Assembly: GCA_041395325.1 (NCBI GenBank)
Contig: JAWLAT010000008.1
Coordinates: forward strand, 1-64,000
Length of the DNA stretch: 64,000 nt
DNA from: JAWLAT01 sp041395325
GTDB lineage: Bacteria > Pseudomonadota > Gammaproteobacteria > Xanthomonadales > SZUA-5
Direction: 5' to 3'
Shown here: one piece after another, positions 8,590 through 17,880 of the stretch
How positions within the stretch are numbered: position 1 is the stretch's first letter
Layout of the letters: the number at the start of each line of letters is the position of its first letter
Notes under the pieces: generated by a model
What the model saw: only the letters and a program-made list of their open reading frames with translations
Told to the model about the DNA's origin: nothing
Database searches by the model: none
Position numbers and translations under genes: made by a program

Positions 8590-9872
8590 CTGCGCAGCAG
8601 CACCTGACGCAGGGCCTGCGGATCGGCCGCCAGCGCTTCGGCCTGCGACGGCCTGGCCAGCAGTTCGGCCAGGGCCGGCGGCGGCTCGACGGCGCCGCCG
8701 ATCAAGGGCTCGACGACGGTTTCGAACTTGGCCGGATGCGCAGTGGCGGCAATGAGCCAGGCGCGCTCGTCACCGGCGGCGCGACGCCGAGCCAGCACCT
8801 CCAGCGCGCAGGCCGTGTGCGGACAGGCCACATAGCCGTGGTCCTGCCAGGTTTGCCGAATGCGCCGGCGGATCGCGGCGTCATCAACGCTGTCGGCGGA
8901 CAGGCCGGCAGCGAACAGCTGTTCGTCGGGATACAACCAGGCCAGCCGCTCGTGATTGGAGGGATCGCCCACATCCATCGCGTTGGCCAGCGTGGCCACG
9001 CTGGGGCGACCCTCGTAGCGATGCGTGCGGAACAGCTCGGGCAGCACCCGGTTGGCGTTGGTGGCCAGCACCACCTCGTCGATCGGTCCACCGCAGGCGC
9101 GCACCAGCAAGGCGGCCAGCGCATTGCCGAGATTGCCGGTGGGGATGATCAGATTGCTGCGCTCGCCGGTCTGCGCCAGGCGCGCGGCGCAGGCCTGGGC
9201 GTAGTAGGTCGCCTGCGGCAGCAGCCGCCCCAGACTGATGCTGTTGGCCGAGGTGATCGACCGCGCCTGACGCAGCGGCTCGTCACGGAAGGCGGCCTTC
9301 ACCATGGCCTGGCAGTCGTCGAAACTGCCGGCCACACGAAAAGCCTGCACGTTGTCGCCGAAGGCGCCCAACTGGTGCGCCTGACGCGCACTGACGCGGC
9401 CATCGGGATAAAGGATGACCACGCGGAAGCCGGGGCGACGATGGAAGGCGCCGGCCACCGCGGCGCCGGTGTCACCGGAGGTGGCGACCAGAATCGTGCT
9501 TTCCGGCTCGCCGGGCTGGCGCAAGGCCGCCAGGCAAGCGGCCAGGAAGCGGGCACCGAAGTCCTTGAAGGCCGCCGTGGGCCCGTGGAAGAGTTCCAGC
9601 ACTTCGTCGCGGTCACCCAGCGGGACGCGTGGCAACGGCAGGTCCAGGGCATCGGCGCAGAGTGCGGGCAGCTGGGCGGCCAGTGGATCACCGGCGAAGA
9701 ATGGTGCCAGCCAGTCCTGTGCGGCCTTCGGCAATGCGACTTCGCCAGCCGGCAGACTGTGTCGGGGCAGGTCCACCGGCACGTAAAGGCCGCCGTCTGG
9801 TGCCAATCCGGCCGCCAGGGCGTTGCCCAGCGAAACGGCTGGCGCGAGTCCGCGTGTGCTTCGGTATTGCAT
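8586..9872 (-). CDS. thrC: Threonine synthase
   Basis: A 428-residue PLP enzyme converting O-phosphohomoserine to threonine and phosphate, the last step of the pathway. The N-terminal RSTRG and DGGLYVP stretches and the PLP-binding lysine K103 in GPTAAFKDFGARF are typical. TSGDTGAAVAGAF and IPTGNLGNALAAL supply the phosphate-binding loops. The ATG at 9872 shares one base with the thrB stop (TGATG); a TTG one codon earlier is in frame but less likely. Length fits the thrC class of gammaproteobacteria. Confidence 0.97.
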   Translation of the reverse strand: MQYRSTRGLAPAVSLGNALAAGLAPDGGLYVPVDLPRHSLPAGEVALPKAAQDWLAPFFAGDPLAAQLPALCADALDLPLPRVPLGDRDEVLELFHGPTAAFKDFGARFLAACLAALRQPGEPESTILVATSGDTGAAVAGAFHRRPGFRVVILYPDGRVSARQAHQLGAFGDNVQAFRVAGSFDDCQAMVKAAFRDEPLRQARSITSANSISLGRLLPQATYYAQACAARLAQTGERSNLIIPTGNLGNALAALLVRACGGPIDEVVLATNANRVLPELFRTHRYEGRPSVATLANAMDVGDPSNHERLAWLYPDEQLFAAGLSADSVDDAAIRRRIRQTWQDHGYVACPHTACALEVLARRRAAGDERAWLIAATAHPAKFETVVEPLIGGAVEPPPALAELLARPSQAEALAADPQALRQVLLRR

Positions 9873-10810
9873 CAAGGCACCTCCGCGCCGTCGCAGTCGA
9901 TGGGACTGACCAACAGATCCGCCTGCAGACCGGCCTGCTCGAAAGCCTGCCGCATGGCCACGCCGGCGGTCTGCGCCAGGGTCCGGTTCTCGAACCAGGC
10001 AAAGACGCTGGGGCCGCCCCCGGAAATGCTCGCGCCCAGTGCGCCGCGCTCCATCGCGGCCGCCTGCACGGCAGCGAAGCCGGGGATCATCGCGCTGCGG
10101 CGCGGCTCCACCAGCACATCACGCAGATGGGCGCCCACCAGTTCGGCGTCGCCGCGCTGCAGGCCGGTCAGGAAGCCGGCCAGGTGGCCGCTCTGCTCGA
10201 CGAAACGGCCGAGTTCATAGGGCGCCCGCAGCCGCTTTCGAGCTTCGCGCGTTTCCACCACCAGATGCGGATGAACCACGGCCACATGCCAGGGAGCAGG
10301 CACCGGCAGGCGCAGCAGACGCTCGCCACAGACCAGCACCAATCCACCGAGCAGTTGCGGCGCGATGTTGTCGCCATGGGCGCTGCCGCTGGCGACCGTT
10401 TCGCCGGCCAGCGCGAAGGGATACAGCGCTTCACGCGACAGCGGCGTTTCCAGCAGCGCATTGGCTGCCACGACCGCCGCGACCGCCGAGGCGGCCGAGC
10501 CACCGAGGCCGGAGCCCAGCGGAATGCCTTTCTCGATCGCCAGTTCGAAGCCGTTGCTCAAGCCGAGCGCTTCGCGGAAGGCGACCACCGCGCGCGCCGC
10601 GGTGTTGGCCATCGGGTCGGTCGGCAGTTCGGTGAGCACGCCGCTGATCGCATTGATCCGCACCACCGGTTCATCGATGGCTTCGACCAGCACGGTGTCG
10701 CCGACACCGCTCACGGCATGGCCGAGGATGTCGAAGCCCACCGCGACGTTGCCGACCGAGCCCGGGGCGCGCGCCTGGGCAAAGCCGCCGCGAATGCGGT
10801 GGCTGCTCAT
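9872..10810 (-). CDS. thrB: Homoserine kinase
   Basis: A 312-residue GHMP kinase that phosphorylates homoserine to give the substrate of ThrC. The GHMP ATP-binding loop PLGSGLGGSAAS lies at 97-108, the N-terminal APGSVGNVAVGFD is typical of ThrB, and the C-terminal SISGGGPSVFAW completes the family motifs. The ATG overlaps the thrA stop (ATGA, 10810-10807) and the stop overlaps the thrC start, so the three genes are translationally coupled. Confidence 0.97.
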   Translation of the reverse strand: MSSHRIRGGFAQARAPGSVGNVAVGFDILGHAVSGVGDTVLVEAIDEPVVRINAISGVLTELPTDPMANTAARAVVAFREALGLSNGFELAIEKGIPLGSGLGGSAASAVAAVVAANALLETPLSREALYPFALAGETVASGSAHGDNIAPQLLGGLVLVCGERLLRLPVPAPWHVAVVHPHLVVETREARKRLRAPYELGRFVEQSGHLAGFLTGLQRGDAELVGAHLRDVLVEPRRSAMIPGFAAVQAAAMERGALGASISGGGPSVFAWFENRTLAQTAGVAMRQAFEQAGLQADLLVSPIDCDGAEVP

Positions 10811-13269
10811 ACCTGGGCGCCCACGCTGGCAGCCACGCGCAGCAGATCGGCGAGCACGCCGGCGGCGGTGACGGCCGGGCCGGCACCCGGTCCCTGCACC
10901 ACCAGCGGATTGTCGTGATAGCGCTCGGTGGTGTACTGGACGATGTTGTCGGTCAGCCGGATGTGCGCGAAGGCGTGCTCGGTCCCCACTCGCGCCAGAC
11001 CGACGCTGGCCTGACCGGTGGCGACATCGAGCTTGGCCACATAGCGCAGCACCTGGCCGGCGGCCCGTGCCTCAGTCAGGGTCTGCGCCATGGTCTGATC
11101 ATGCTGCGGCAGTCGGGTCAGGTAGTCCTCGACGCTGCCCTGCTGCAACTCGGCGGGTACCAGTGATTCCACCTGGACCTGATCCAGTTCCACGTCCAGC
11201 TGCAACTCGCGCGCCAGGATCACCAGCTTGCGGGCCACGTCCAGCCCGGACAGATCGTCGCGTGGATCGGGCTCGGTGTAGCCGGCTTCGCGGGCCTCGG
11301 CGACCAGCGCCGAGAAGGGTGTGCTGCCGTCGAATCGATTGAACAGATAGGCCAGCGTGCCGGAGAAGATGCCCTCCACCGCGAGCACCCGATCGCCGGT
11401 GTCGATCAGGTCGCGCAGCGTCTGGATCACCGGCAGACCGGCACCGACCGTGGCCTCGTAGCGCCAGCGAGCTCGACCTCTTTGCGCGGCCGACTGGACC
11501 TGACGATAGCGCGCCAGCGGACCGCCGCCGGCCTGCTTGTTGGGCGTGACCACGTGGATGCCGCGCTGCAGCCACTCGGCGTAGTGATCGGCCACCGCCG
11601 ACGCGGCACTGCAGTCGATCATCACCGCATGCGGCAGATGCTGCACCTGGACCCACTGGGTCAGACGGTCGACGTCGAGCGCTTCGCCGGCCTGCTGAAA
11701 CTGCGCCAGCGAATCGGCGATTTCACCCTTGCCGTCGTCCAGCCACATGCGTCTGGAACTGGCGATGGCACGCACGCGCAGATCGAGATTGGCCCGGGCC
11801 AGCAGGCGCGGACGCACCGCTTCAAGCTGTTCGATCAGCGCCTTGCCCACATGACCGGGGCCGATCAATCCGATCGACAGCGTATGCGGTGACAGATAGA
11901 AGCCGGCGTGCACCGCACGCAGCGCGCGGGTTGCATCGGCCTGGGCAATGGCAATCGAGATGTTGCGTTCGGAGGCACCCTGAGCGATGGCACGGATGTT
12001 CACCTGGGCCCGACCGACGGCATTGAACAGGCGTGCGGCCAGTCCGGGCTGACCGGCCATGCCGTCGCCGACGATCGCCAGTACCGTGGTGTCGTCCTGC
12101 CGGTGTACGCGCTGAATGCGGCCATCGGCCAGTTCGCGATCGAAGGCCTCCTCGATGATCCGCTGCGCCCGCGCCGCTTCCGGCAGGCGCACGACGAAAC
12201 AGATTGAGTGCTCCGACGAGCCCTGCGAGATCATCACCACCGAGATGCCGGACGCACGCAACGCGCCAAAAACACGCTCGGCGGTGCCGGGCACACCGAT
12301 CATGCCGGCGCCTTCGATGGTGATCAGCGACAGCGCATCGATGGTCGACAGACCCTTGACCGGCGGTTCGGGCGCGCTCTCGCGTTCGATGCGGGTGCCG
12401 GGGTGCTCGGGCTTGAAGGTGTTGCGAATGATCAGCGGCAGGCCTCGCTCGGTGGCTGGCGCCATGGTTTGCGGGTGAATCACCTTGGCACCGAAATAGG
12501 CCAGCTCAAAGGCCTCCTCGTAGGACAACCGAGGCAGCGGAAAGGCATCGGGCACCAGTCGTGGATCGGCGCTGAGCACGCCATCGACATCGGTCCAGAT
12601 GTGAATCTCGGCGGCATCGAAGAGTGCGCCGAAGATCGATGCCGAATAGTCGCTGCCATTGCGGCCGAGCGTGGTTGGGTGGTTGTCGGGGTCGCGCGCA
12701 ACGAAGCCGGTGACGATGATCGGGAAGCCGGCATGACGCTCGCGCCACTGCGCCAGGCGGGCACGCGAGGTGTCCCAGTCCACCGCCACGAAGGTCTCAC
12801 CGGGGCGTACCACCAGCACATCGCGCGCATCCAGCAACTGGGCCGAGCGACCTTGTTGTTGCAGCAGTCCGGTCAGCAGCGTGGCGCTGAGTACCTCGCC
12901 CAGCCCTGACAGCAGCGCCAGGACCGGTTCGGGCACCACGCGCAACAGGGCAATGCCGCGGAGCAAGTCATGGGCGTTGTCCAGTGTCGGCTGCAGTCGG
13001 TCCCAGGTCCGTGCCTGGCCGTCGCCGAGGAGCGCTTCCGTGACCTCGCGATGGCGCTGGACCAGTGCATCGAAGGCGGGTTCCCAGTCGGCATTGTCGG
13101 CTGCGGCGCTGGCCAGTCCGATCAGCTGATCGGTCACGCCCTGCAGGGCCGAGACGATGACGATCTGGTTTTCGTCCTGGCGGGACTGCAGCAGCGCTGC
13201 GACATGGGCAATGCGCTCGGCATTGGCCAGGCTGGAACCACCGAATTTGTGCGCCACCACCTGCTGCAT
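10807..13269 (-). CDS. thrA: Bifunctional aspartate kinase / homoserine dehydrogenase I
   Basis: An 820-residue fusion, the same length as E. coli ThrA. The aspartokinase begins KFGGSS (8-13) and contains GRNGSDYSAS. Central ACT-type regulatory segments (ALSLITIEGAGMIGVPGTAE and DTTVLAIVGDGMAG) suggest feedback control by threonine, as known for this enzyme. The dehydrogenase half starts at the NAD-binding GLIGPGHVGKAL and includes the catalytic-region motif GGGPLARYRQ. It catalyses the first and third steps from aspartate to threonine. The ATG at 13269 has AAGGAG seven bases upstream; an in-frame extension to 13371 is low-complexity and rejected. I could not find a Thr/Ile-rich leader peptide in the sequence upstream. 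Confidence 0.97.
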   Translation of the reverse strand: MQQVVAHKFGGSSLANAERIAHVAALLQSRQDENQIVIVSALQGVTDQLIGLASAAADNADWEPAFDALVQRHREVTEALLGDGQARTWDRLQPTLDNAHDLLRGIALLRVVPEPVLALLSGLGEVLSATLLTGLLQQQGRSAQLLDARDVLVVRPGETFVAVDWDTSRARLAQWRERHAGFPIIVTGFVARDPDNHPTTLGRNGSDYSASIFGALFDAAEIHIWTDVDGVLSADPRLVPDAFPLPRLSYEEAFELAYFGAKVIHPQTMAPATERGLPLIIRNTFKPEHPGTRIERESAPEPPVKGLSTIDALSLITIEGAGMIGVPGTAERVFGALRASGISVVMISQGSSEHSICFVVRLPEAARAQRIIEEAFDRELADGRIQRVHRQDDTTVLAIVGDGMAGQPGLAARLFNAVGRAQVNIRAIAQGASERNISIAIAQADATRALRAVHAGFYLSPHTLSIGLIGPGHVGKALIEQLEAVRPRLLARANLDLRVRAIASSRRMWLDDGKGEIADSLAQFQQAGEALDVDRLTQWVQVQHLPHAVMIDCSAASAVADHYAEWLQRGIHVVTPNKQAGGGPLARYRQVQSAAQRGRARWRYEATVGAGLPVIQTLRDLIDTGDRVLAVEGIFSGTLAYLFNRFDGSTPFSALVAEAREAGYTEPDPRDDLSGLDVARKLVILARELQLDVELDQVQVESLVPAELQQGSVEDYLTRLPQHDQTMAQTLTEARAAGQVLRYVAKLDVATGQASVGLARVGTEHAFAHIRLTDNIVQYTTERYHDNPLVVQGPGAGPAVTAAGVLADLLRVAASVGAQV

Positions 13270-13409
13270 CTGTCGCTCCTTGACGAACCCTGGTGCACCG
13301 ATCCCTGGCGCGCTGTGCGCGCGTGCCGACGCGCTGGCGGGCCGACTGCAAGGCCGTTGAGATCGGCCCAAAAGGCGTGCGCAGTACCCGTTCGCGGCGG
13401 GGGGCGTAC

Positions 13410-13439
13410 ATCCTATGCTGCACTGCAGCTTGAAGTCAT
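13410..13439 (-). promoter_or_regulatory. Putative sigma-70 promoter for thrABC
   Basis: On the reverse strand ATGACT (13439-13434) and TAGGAT (13415-13410) are separated by 18 bases, each matching four of six consensus positions. Transcription would begin near 13403, leaving a leader of about 130 bases before thrA. This overlaps the candidate forward promoter at 13430-13457, so the two would compete. Confidence 0.35.
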
Positions 13440-13550
13440 TCAGGAATCGTTTATTTTTGCTCCACGATCGATGGATGGCCGGAGTCCAGCCAACTGGATC
13501 AATGGGGAGGGGCAGCCCGCCGCGGTGGAAACCGCGGCGGGTTTATTTTT
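13430..13550 (+). ncRNA. Candidate small RNA ending in a Rho-independent terminator
   Basis: A forward -35/-10 pair (TTGAAG at 13430-13435, TATTTT at 13452-13457, 16-base spacer) is followed about 60 bases later by a very strong terminator (13516-13550). Between them a short hairpin can form around 13474-13490. There is no open frame with a ribosome site inside. The element lies between the thrA promoter and the 3' end of the reverse-strand amidinotransferase gene, so it is not the terminator of either. The promoter is weak by eye and no family match was recognised. Apart from this element and the putative thrA promoter, I see no other feature in the 337-base gap 13270-13606. Confidence 0.35.
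13516..13550 (+). terminator. Strong Rho-independent terminator
   Basis: Perfect 11-base arms CCCGCCGCGGT / ACCGCGGCGGG around a GGAA tetraloop, followed by TTTATTTTTT. The U-run lies on the forward transcript, facing the end of the reverse-strand gene at 13607. On the reverse strand the stem is preceded by an A-run but not followed by a T-run, so it acts best on forward RNA. Confidence 0.8.
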
Positions 13551-13606
13551 TGGCGACCTTGGCCGCCCAGGTCGCGTTGAAGTCCTTGAGGCCGCGCTGG
13601 CGGCCT

Positions 13607-14512
13607 TCAGTAGATCTCCCCCACCATGCAGCGCAGGCTGCCACCCGCACGCTCGATCTCGTCCAGCGGCACGCTGTGGAGCTGCCAGCCCAGACTTTGC
13701 AATTGCGTCCGCGTGCTTTCTCGCAGAGCCGCTGCAGCCGTCGCGCTGAGCCACAGCTGGTCGTCGGCCAGGGCAATGCAGTTGGCCGCGAATGCGGCCT
13801 TCTCGGCGGCATCGACTTCCACCAGCGCTGGTCCGTGCCAACGCCGCCACAGCGAGACCCAGTCCGGATCGGCAAAGCCCTCGGGGTGCAACAGCAGCCC
13901 CCGACTGCCCAGCGCGCTGAGCACGACGTTGGTGTGGTACTCGCCCTCAGCCAGATCGAAGCACAGCATCGTCCGCAGATCGAAGGCGCGCTGCATGGCC
14001 TCGGCGCCGGCGCGGTCACAGCGCTCGGACAAACCGCAATAGCCCAGCGAGCGGCCACGGTCGATGACCAGGCTACCGGTCAGTTCGGCGACCCAGTCCC
14101 CTGTGGACAAATCGATGACCCGCAGGCCCAGTTCGCCGACCAGGCGCTGCCGCACATTGGCGTCGCGTGCCTCCCGCTGGCGGTTGGGATGCCGCATCGC
14201 ACCGATGACCAGTCGGCCTGGTGCGGTGGCAAAGACATTGTTGGGAAAGACCGCCTCTGGCGTGGTGGGATCACCCGGCAGCGCCAGCACGAGGTGTCCG
14301 GCGGCACGCAGTGCATCGACCAGACCCTGCCATTGCGCCACGGCCCGCTCGGCATCGAAGTCAGTGGCCTGCATGTAGGCATTGTCGGAGGCCGAGTCGC
14401 TGGCATGGCGGAAGCCATCCGGCCGCCGCAGCAGCAGCATCCGCGGATAGTTGGACGCGGCGGCGGGCAGTGCCGGTAGGGCCGCCGTGGCGGCAGCAGC
14501 ATGGTCAAACAA
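13607..14512 (-). CDS. Amidinotransferase / DDAH superfamily hydrolase (CtlX-like)
   Basis: A 301-residue guanidino-group modifying enzyme. The fold's marks are visible: FPNN (89-92), catalytic-type His in EYHTNV (H193) and the nucleophilic cysteine C295 in GGSLRCMVGE near the C-terminus. The closest group is the arginine-deiminase-related 'CtlX' family, proposed citrulline or methylarginine hydrolases; the substrate is inferred only from the family. The start is a TTG (14512-14510) preceded by GGGAG eight bases away; no ATG in frame keeps the N-terminal motif. It is not obviously linked to the threonine operon that follows it on the same strand. Confidence 0.85.
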   Translation of the reverse strand: MFDHAAAATAALPALPAAASNYPRMLLLRRPDGFRHASDSASDNAYMQATDFDAERAVAQWQGLVDALRAAGHLVLALPGDPTTPEAVFPNNVFATAPGRLVIGAMRHPNRQREARDANVRQRLVGELGLRVIDLSTGDWVAELTGSLVIDRGRSLGYCGLSERCDRAGAEAMQRAFDLRTMLCFDLAEGEYHTNVVLSALGSRGLLLHPEGFADPDWVSLWRRWHGPALVEVDAAEKAAFAANCIALADDQLWLSATAAAALRESTRTQLQSLGWQLHSVPLDEIERAGGSLRCMVGEIY

Positions 14513-14596
14513 AACGGATTCTCCCGGTGCTCGCGAAGGTCGTGAAGTATCGCCAACCGCGCTTTGCTTGCGGTAGCCAAAAAAGTGTCATCAATG

Positions 14597-14625
14597 CTTC
14601 ATTAGCTGTTCATGAAGTGCTAATG
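14597..14625. promoter_or_regulatory. Overlapping inverted repeats upstream of the Asp-box lipoprotein gene
   Basis: Two nested dyads lie 33-61 bases before the start codon at 14658: CATTAGC (14600-14606) with GCTAATG (14619-14625), and CTTCAT (14597-14602) with ATGAAG (14612-14617). They are in an AT-rich patch between divergent genes, where an operator would be expected. The binding protein is unknown. Confidence 0.4.
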
Positions 14626-14657
14626 TTGACGCACAAAACAGGGGAAGGGGAAGCGTC

Positions 14658-17600
14658 ATGCCTGAGCGTGCAAGTGCCTGGGGGAGGCGCCTGCCGGCGC
14701 TGTCGATCTCAATGTTGTTGCTGGCTGCCTGCAGCCATGTTGGCCAGCGAACCGGAGAAGGGCCGCTGGTCCGTCCCGCCCAGATTGAATCCGTACCCGG
14801 TCACGCCAACGTGGCACCGCGCTCGACCGGTACGCTCGAAAAACCCTACGCCCGCGAAGCCTGGTTCTATCAGCAGCGCGCCTATCCGCGTGATTTCATC
14901 CCCGCAGGGGCCCGCGCCAAGGCGCTGCGGCAGGCGGACAAGCTGCCGCTCGCCCAACGCTCGGCCAAGGCCGGGCCCGGCAGCCTGTGGACCTCGGTTG
15001 GTCCGGTGGGTTTCGATTCCAACGTGGCGCCGAGCTGGGGGCGGATGAGTGGCCGGGTGCGCGCGCTGGCAATCGACCCCAGCAACGGCAGCCGTTTGCT
15101 GCTGGGCGTCTCCACCGGCGGCGTCTGGCTCAGCAACGACGCGGGCGCCAGCTGGTCGCCGCTGACCGACAATCAGCCGTCGCTGGCGATCGGCGCAGTG
15201 GCCTTCGCCGCCAGCAATCCACAGGTCCTGTATGCCGGCACCGGCGAAGGCAATGGTTCCTACTACAGCGTCGGGCTGCTGCGCAGCAATGATGGCGGGG
15301 CCAACTGGACCGTGCTGGGTGGCGACACCTTTGCCCGCGGCGCCTTTGCCGGCCTCGCCATCGATCCGACCAATCCGGACGTGATCGTGGCCTGCGTCAC
15401 CAACGGCAGCTTCTACGGCCGCTCCGGCAATCTGGAGGCCGGCAGCGTTGGGGGCATTTACCGCTCCACCGATGGTGGCCAGAGCTTCACCCAGACCGCC
15501 AACAACTTCTGCCGCGGACTGACGGTGGTGCCGCAGGACTTCAACACGATGTACCACTCGGCCACCGGCTTCGGTGCGCAGAACGGCGTCTACCGGTCCA
15601 CCGATGCCGGGCAGAGCTGGACCCTGCTCAGCGGCGCGGTCAATGGCGAGGATGTGGGTCGGCTGGACATCGGTGTTTCCCGCGATGGTGCGCGGGTCTA
15701 CATCGGTGGACAGAAGGGCAACGAGATCGTCATTCAGCGCAGCGACGATGCCGGCGCCAACTGGAATGCACCGACATCCACGGCCATTCCCAACGCCAAC
15801 GATGGGGCAGCAGGAAACGCGCTGAGCTACTGCGAATCGCAGTGCGACTACGGCAATGTGGTCTCGGTCAATCCCTTCGATCCGAATGACGTCTGGCTCG
15901 GCGGCGTGGGTCTGTATCGTTCCACCGACGGCGGCAGCAATTTCAGTCGGGTGGGCGAGAACAACACGCCGGCGGCGCCCGGCAACGGGCCGCTGCACGT
16001 CGATCATCATGTGCTGGTCTTCGACGGCAACGCCCAGGGCACGCTCTACAACGGCAATGACGGCGGTGTCTATCGCTCCGCCGACAGCGGCGCGAGCTGG
16101 AATTCGATCGGCGGAACGTTGGCGACCATGCAGCCCTATCACGTCTCGCTGCACCCGACCAATCCGGCCATTTTCTATACCGGCAACCAGGACAACGGCA
16201 CCACCCGCCGCACCGACAACAATGTCTGGACCGAGATCAACGGCGGTGACGGCGGCTTCTCGGCGATTGACTTCGCCAACCCGCAGGTCGTCTATGCGTC
16301 CACCACCGAGCTGAACATCGTCAAGTCCACCGACGGCGGCGCCAACTTTGCCGATGCCGGCTTCCAAAGGGCCGAGGGCGAAACGGTGGAGTTCATCGCC
16401 CCCTTCGTCATGGACCCGACCAACTCGCAAGTGCTCTATGCCGGTACCAACCGGCTGTGGCGAACCACCGATGCAGCCGCCAACTGGGCGGCGGTGACCG
16501 GCCAGCTGACCGGCGAGAACGCCAGCATCACGCACATCGCCGTGGCACCCAGTGATGCCAATACCGTCTATGTCGTGGGCGCGGACGGCTCGGTCAACAA
16601 GGTGGTCTCCGGCAGCGCCAGCAATGTCACTGCGGCGCCGCTGCCGGGTCGCTACGCGACTTTCGTGGCGGTCCATCCGACCGATGCCAATACGGTCTTT
16701 GTCACCTATTCCGGCTTCAACAGCGCCACCGCCGATCGTCCCGGCCACATCTTCCGCAGCAGCGACGGCGGCAGCAGCTGGAGCAATGTCTCGGACAACC
16801 TGCCCGATGCGCCGGCCAATGCCGTGGCCATTCGGCCAGATCAACCCGGCGAGGTCTATGTCGGCACCGATGTTGGCGTGTTCGTCAGCTTCAATGGTGG
16901 TGGCGCCTGGCAGCGCATGGGCAACGGCATCCCGAATGCGCCGATCAGCTCGCTGGCGGTCAACGGCACCACCGGGCTGCTGGCCGCCGCCACCTTTGGT
17001 CGCAGTGTCTGGACCACGCCACTGGGCGCGACCGCGCCTGCAGGCAGCACCAACTACAGCTTCACCTACTGGAACCCGGCCGAGGCAGGCTGGGGCTTCA
17101 ATGCCCAGCATCAGGGTGATCTGCTCTACGGCACCTGGTACAGCTACGCGCCGGACGACGGTCTGCCGATGTTCCTGACCGTCGAAGCGCGCCAGACTTC
17201 AGCGGGCAATTTTGCCGGGCCCGTCTACCGGGTCGCCGGCACGCCGTTCCAGATGATCAACGGCAGCCAGGCCTTCACCGCCGTGACCCAGGTCGGCACG
17301 GCCCAATTGGCCTTCGACGGCAACGGTGCGCTGACGCTCGGTTATTCGCTGTTCGATGTCGAGCAGACCAAGATGCTGGAGCGCTTCGTTTTTGGCAGTA
17401 CCGCGCCCACTTGTGTGGGCACCACGGCCAGCCGCGCCGGGGCCACGAATTACTCGGATTTGTGGTGGAACAGCAGTGAGGCTGGCTGGGGTCTGACGCT
17501 GGCCCATCAAGGCAACACGATTTTCCTGCTCTGGTACACCTACGGTGATGGCGGTCGCGACCAGTGGATCAGTGGCTCATCGCTGGTGCTGCAGGCCGAT

Positions 17601-17831
17601 GGCAGCTACGTCGGCGAGTTGCAGCGGCCGCAGATGGGCGTGCCGTTGCCGCAGATCATGGGACCGGCCACCAGCTTCCCTGTACCCGGCTTCGGTTCGG
17701 CCACACTGCGCTTCACGGACGGCGAGAACGGGACATTCGAGTACACCGTCGACGGCGTGACACAAACGAAGGCCATCCAGCGCTTCGTTGTCGTGGCGGC
17801 CGACCAGCCCAAGCCCTTGTGCAGCCCCTGA
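14658..17831 (+). CDS. Asp-box (BNR) repeat lipoprotein with two C-terminal GWG modules
   Basis: A 1057-residue surface or outer-membrane lipoprotein: lipobox LAAC with C25. From about residue 110 to 790 it carries some ten Asp-box/BNR turns (SNDAGASW, SNDGGANW, STDGGQSF, STDAGQSW, SDDAGANW, STDGGSNF, SADSGASW, STDGGANF, SSDGGSSW), the pattern of VPS10/sialidase-like beta-propellers. No sialidase catalytic Arg triad or FRIP motif was seen, so it is more likely a binding or scaffold protein than a sialidase. The end holds two related modules of about 130 residues, each opening with YWNPAEAGWG (near 805) or WWNSSEAGWG (near 935), followed by HQG and WY-x-Y. GGGGAAG precedes the ATG. A GC-rich hairpin ends the gene. 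Confidence 0.88.
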   Translation: MPERASAWGRRLPALSISMLLLAACSHVGQRTGEGPLVRPAQIESVPGHANVAPRSTGTLEKPYAREAWFYQQRAYPRDFIPAGARAKALRQADKLPLAQRSAKAGPGSLWTSVGPVGFDSNVAPSWGRMSGRVRALAIDPSNGSRLLLGVSTGGVWLSNDAGASWSPLTDNQPSLAIGAVAFAASNPQVLYAGTGEGNGSYYSVGLLRSNDGGANWTVLGGDTFARGAFAGLAIDPTNPDVIVACVTNGSFYGRSGNLEAGSVGGIYRSTDGGQSFTQTANNFCRGLTVVPQDFNTMYHSATGFGAQNGVYRSTDAGQSWTLLSGAVNGEDVGRLDIGVSRDGARVYIGGQKGNEIVIQRSDDAGANWNAPTSTAIPNANDGAAGNALSYCESQCDYGNVVSVNPFDPNDVWLGGVGLYRSTDGGSNFSRVGENNTPAAPGNGPLHVDHHVLVFDGNAQGTLYNGNDGGVYRSADSGASWNSIGGTLATMQPYHVSLHPTNPAIFYTGNQDNGTTRRTDNNVWTEINGGDGGFSAIDFANPQVVYASTTELNIVKSTDGGANFADAGFQRAEGETVEFIAPFVMDPTNSQVLYAGTNRLWRTTDAAANWAAVTGQLTGENASITHIAVAPSDANTVYVVGADGSVNKVVSGSASNVTAAPLPGRYATFVAVHPTDANTVFVTYSGFNSATADRPGHIFRSSDGGSSWSNVSDNLPDAPANAVAIRPDQPGEVYVGTDVGVFVSFNGGGAWQRMGNGIPNAPISSLAVNGTTGLLAAATFGRSVWTTPLGATAPAGSTNYSFTYWNPAEAGWGFNAQHQGDLLYGTWYSYAPDDGLPMFLTVEARQTSAGNFAGPVYRVAGTPFQMINGSQAFTAVTQVGTAQLAFDGNGALTLGYSLFDVEQTKMLERFVFGSTAPTCVGTTASRAGATNYSDLWWNSSEAGWGLTLAHQGNTIFLLWYTYGDGGRDQWISGSSLVLQADGSYVGELQRPQMGVPLPQIMGPATSFPVPGFGSATLRFTDGENGTFEYTVDGVTQTKAIQRFVVVAADQPKPLCSP

Positions 17832-17840
17832 GCGACTCAA

Positions 17841-17870
17841 CGCGCAGCCCGGTCCAGGCCGGGCTGCGCG
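17841..17870. terminator. GC-rich hairpin between convergent genes
   Basis: Perfect 12-base arms CGCGCAGCCCGG / CCGGGCTGCGCG with a six-base loop, placed between the stop of the Asp-box gene (17831) and the stop of fbp (17881). There is no long T-run on either side, so it may work in both directions with help from Rho. Confidence 0.6.
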
Positions 17871-17880
17871 GACTTGGGGT

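Noticed and set aside
13270..13440. Threonine attenuator leader peptide upstream of thrA
   Set aside because: No short frame with runs of Thr or Ile codons, and the only strong terminator nearby has its T-run on the opposite strand.
13543..13610. Protein-like tail (LKDFNATWAAKVAKK) in another frame after the amidinotransferase stop
   Set aside because: Could be the remnant of a lost gene end, but the lysines come from the A-run opposite the terminator and there is no upstream coding text in that frame that differs from the shadow of the real gene.
14709..17111. Reverse-strand 800-codon open frame antisense to the Asp-box lipoprotein
   Set aside because: Low-complexity Gly/Ala/Val/Ile text created by complementing GC-rich codons; no domain or start signals.
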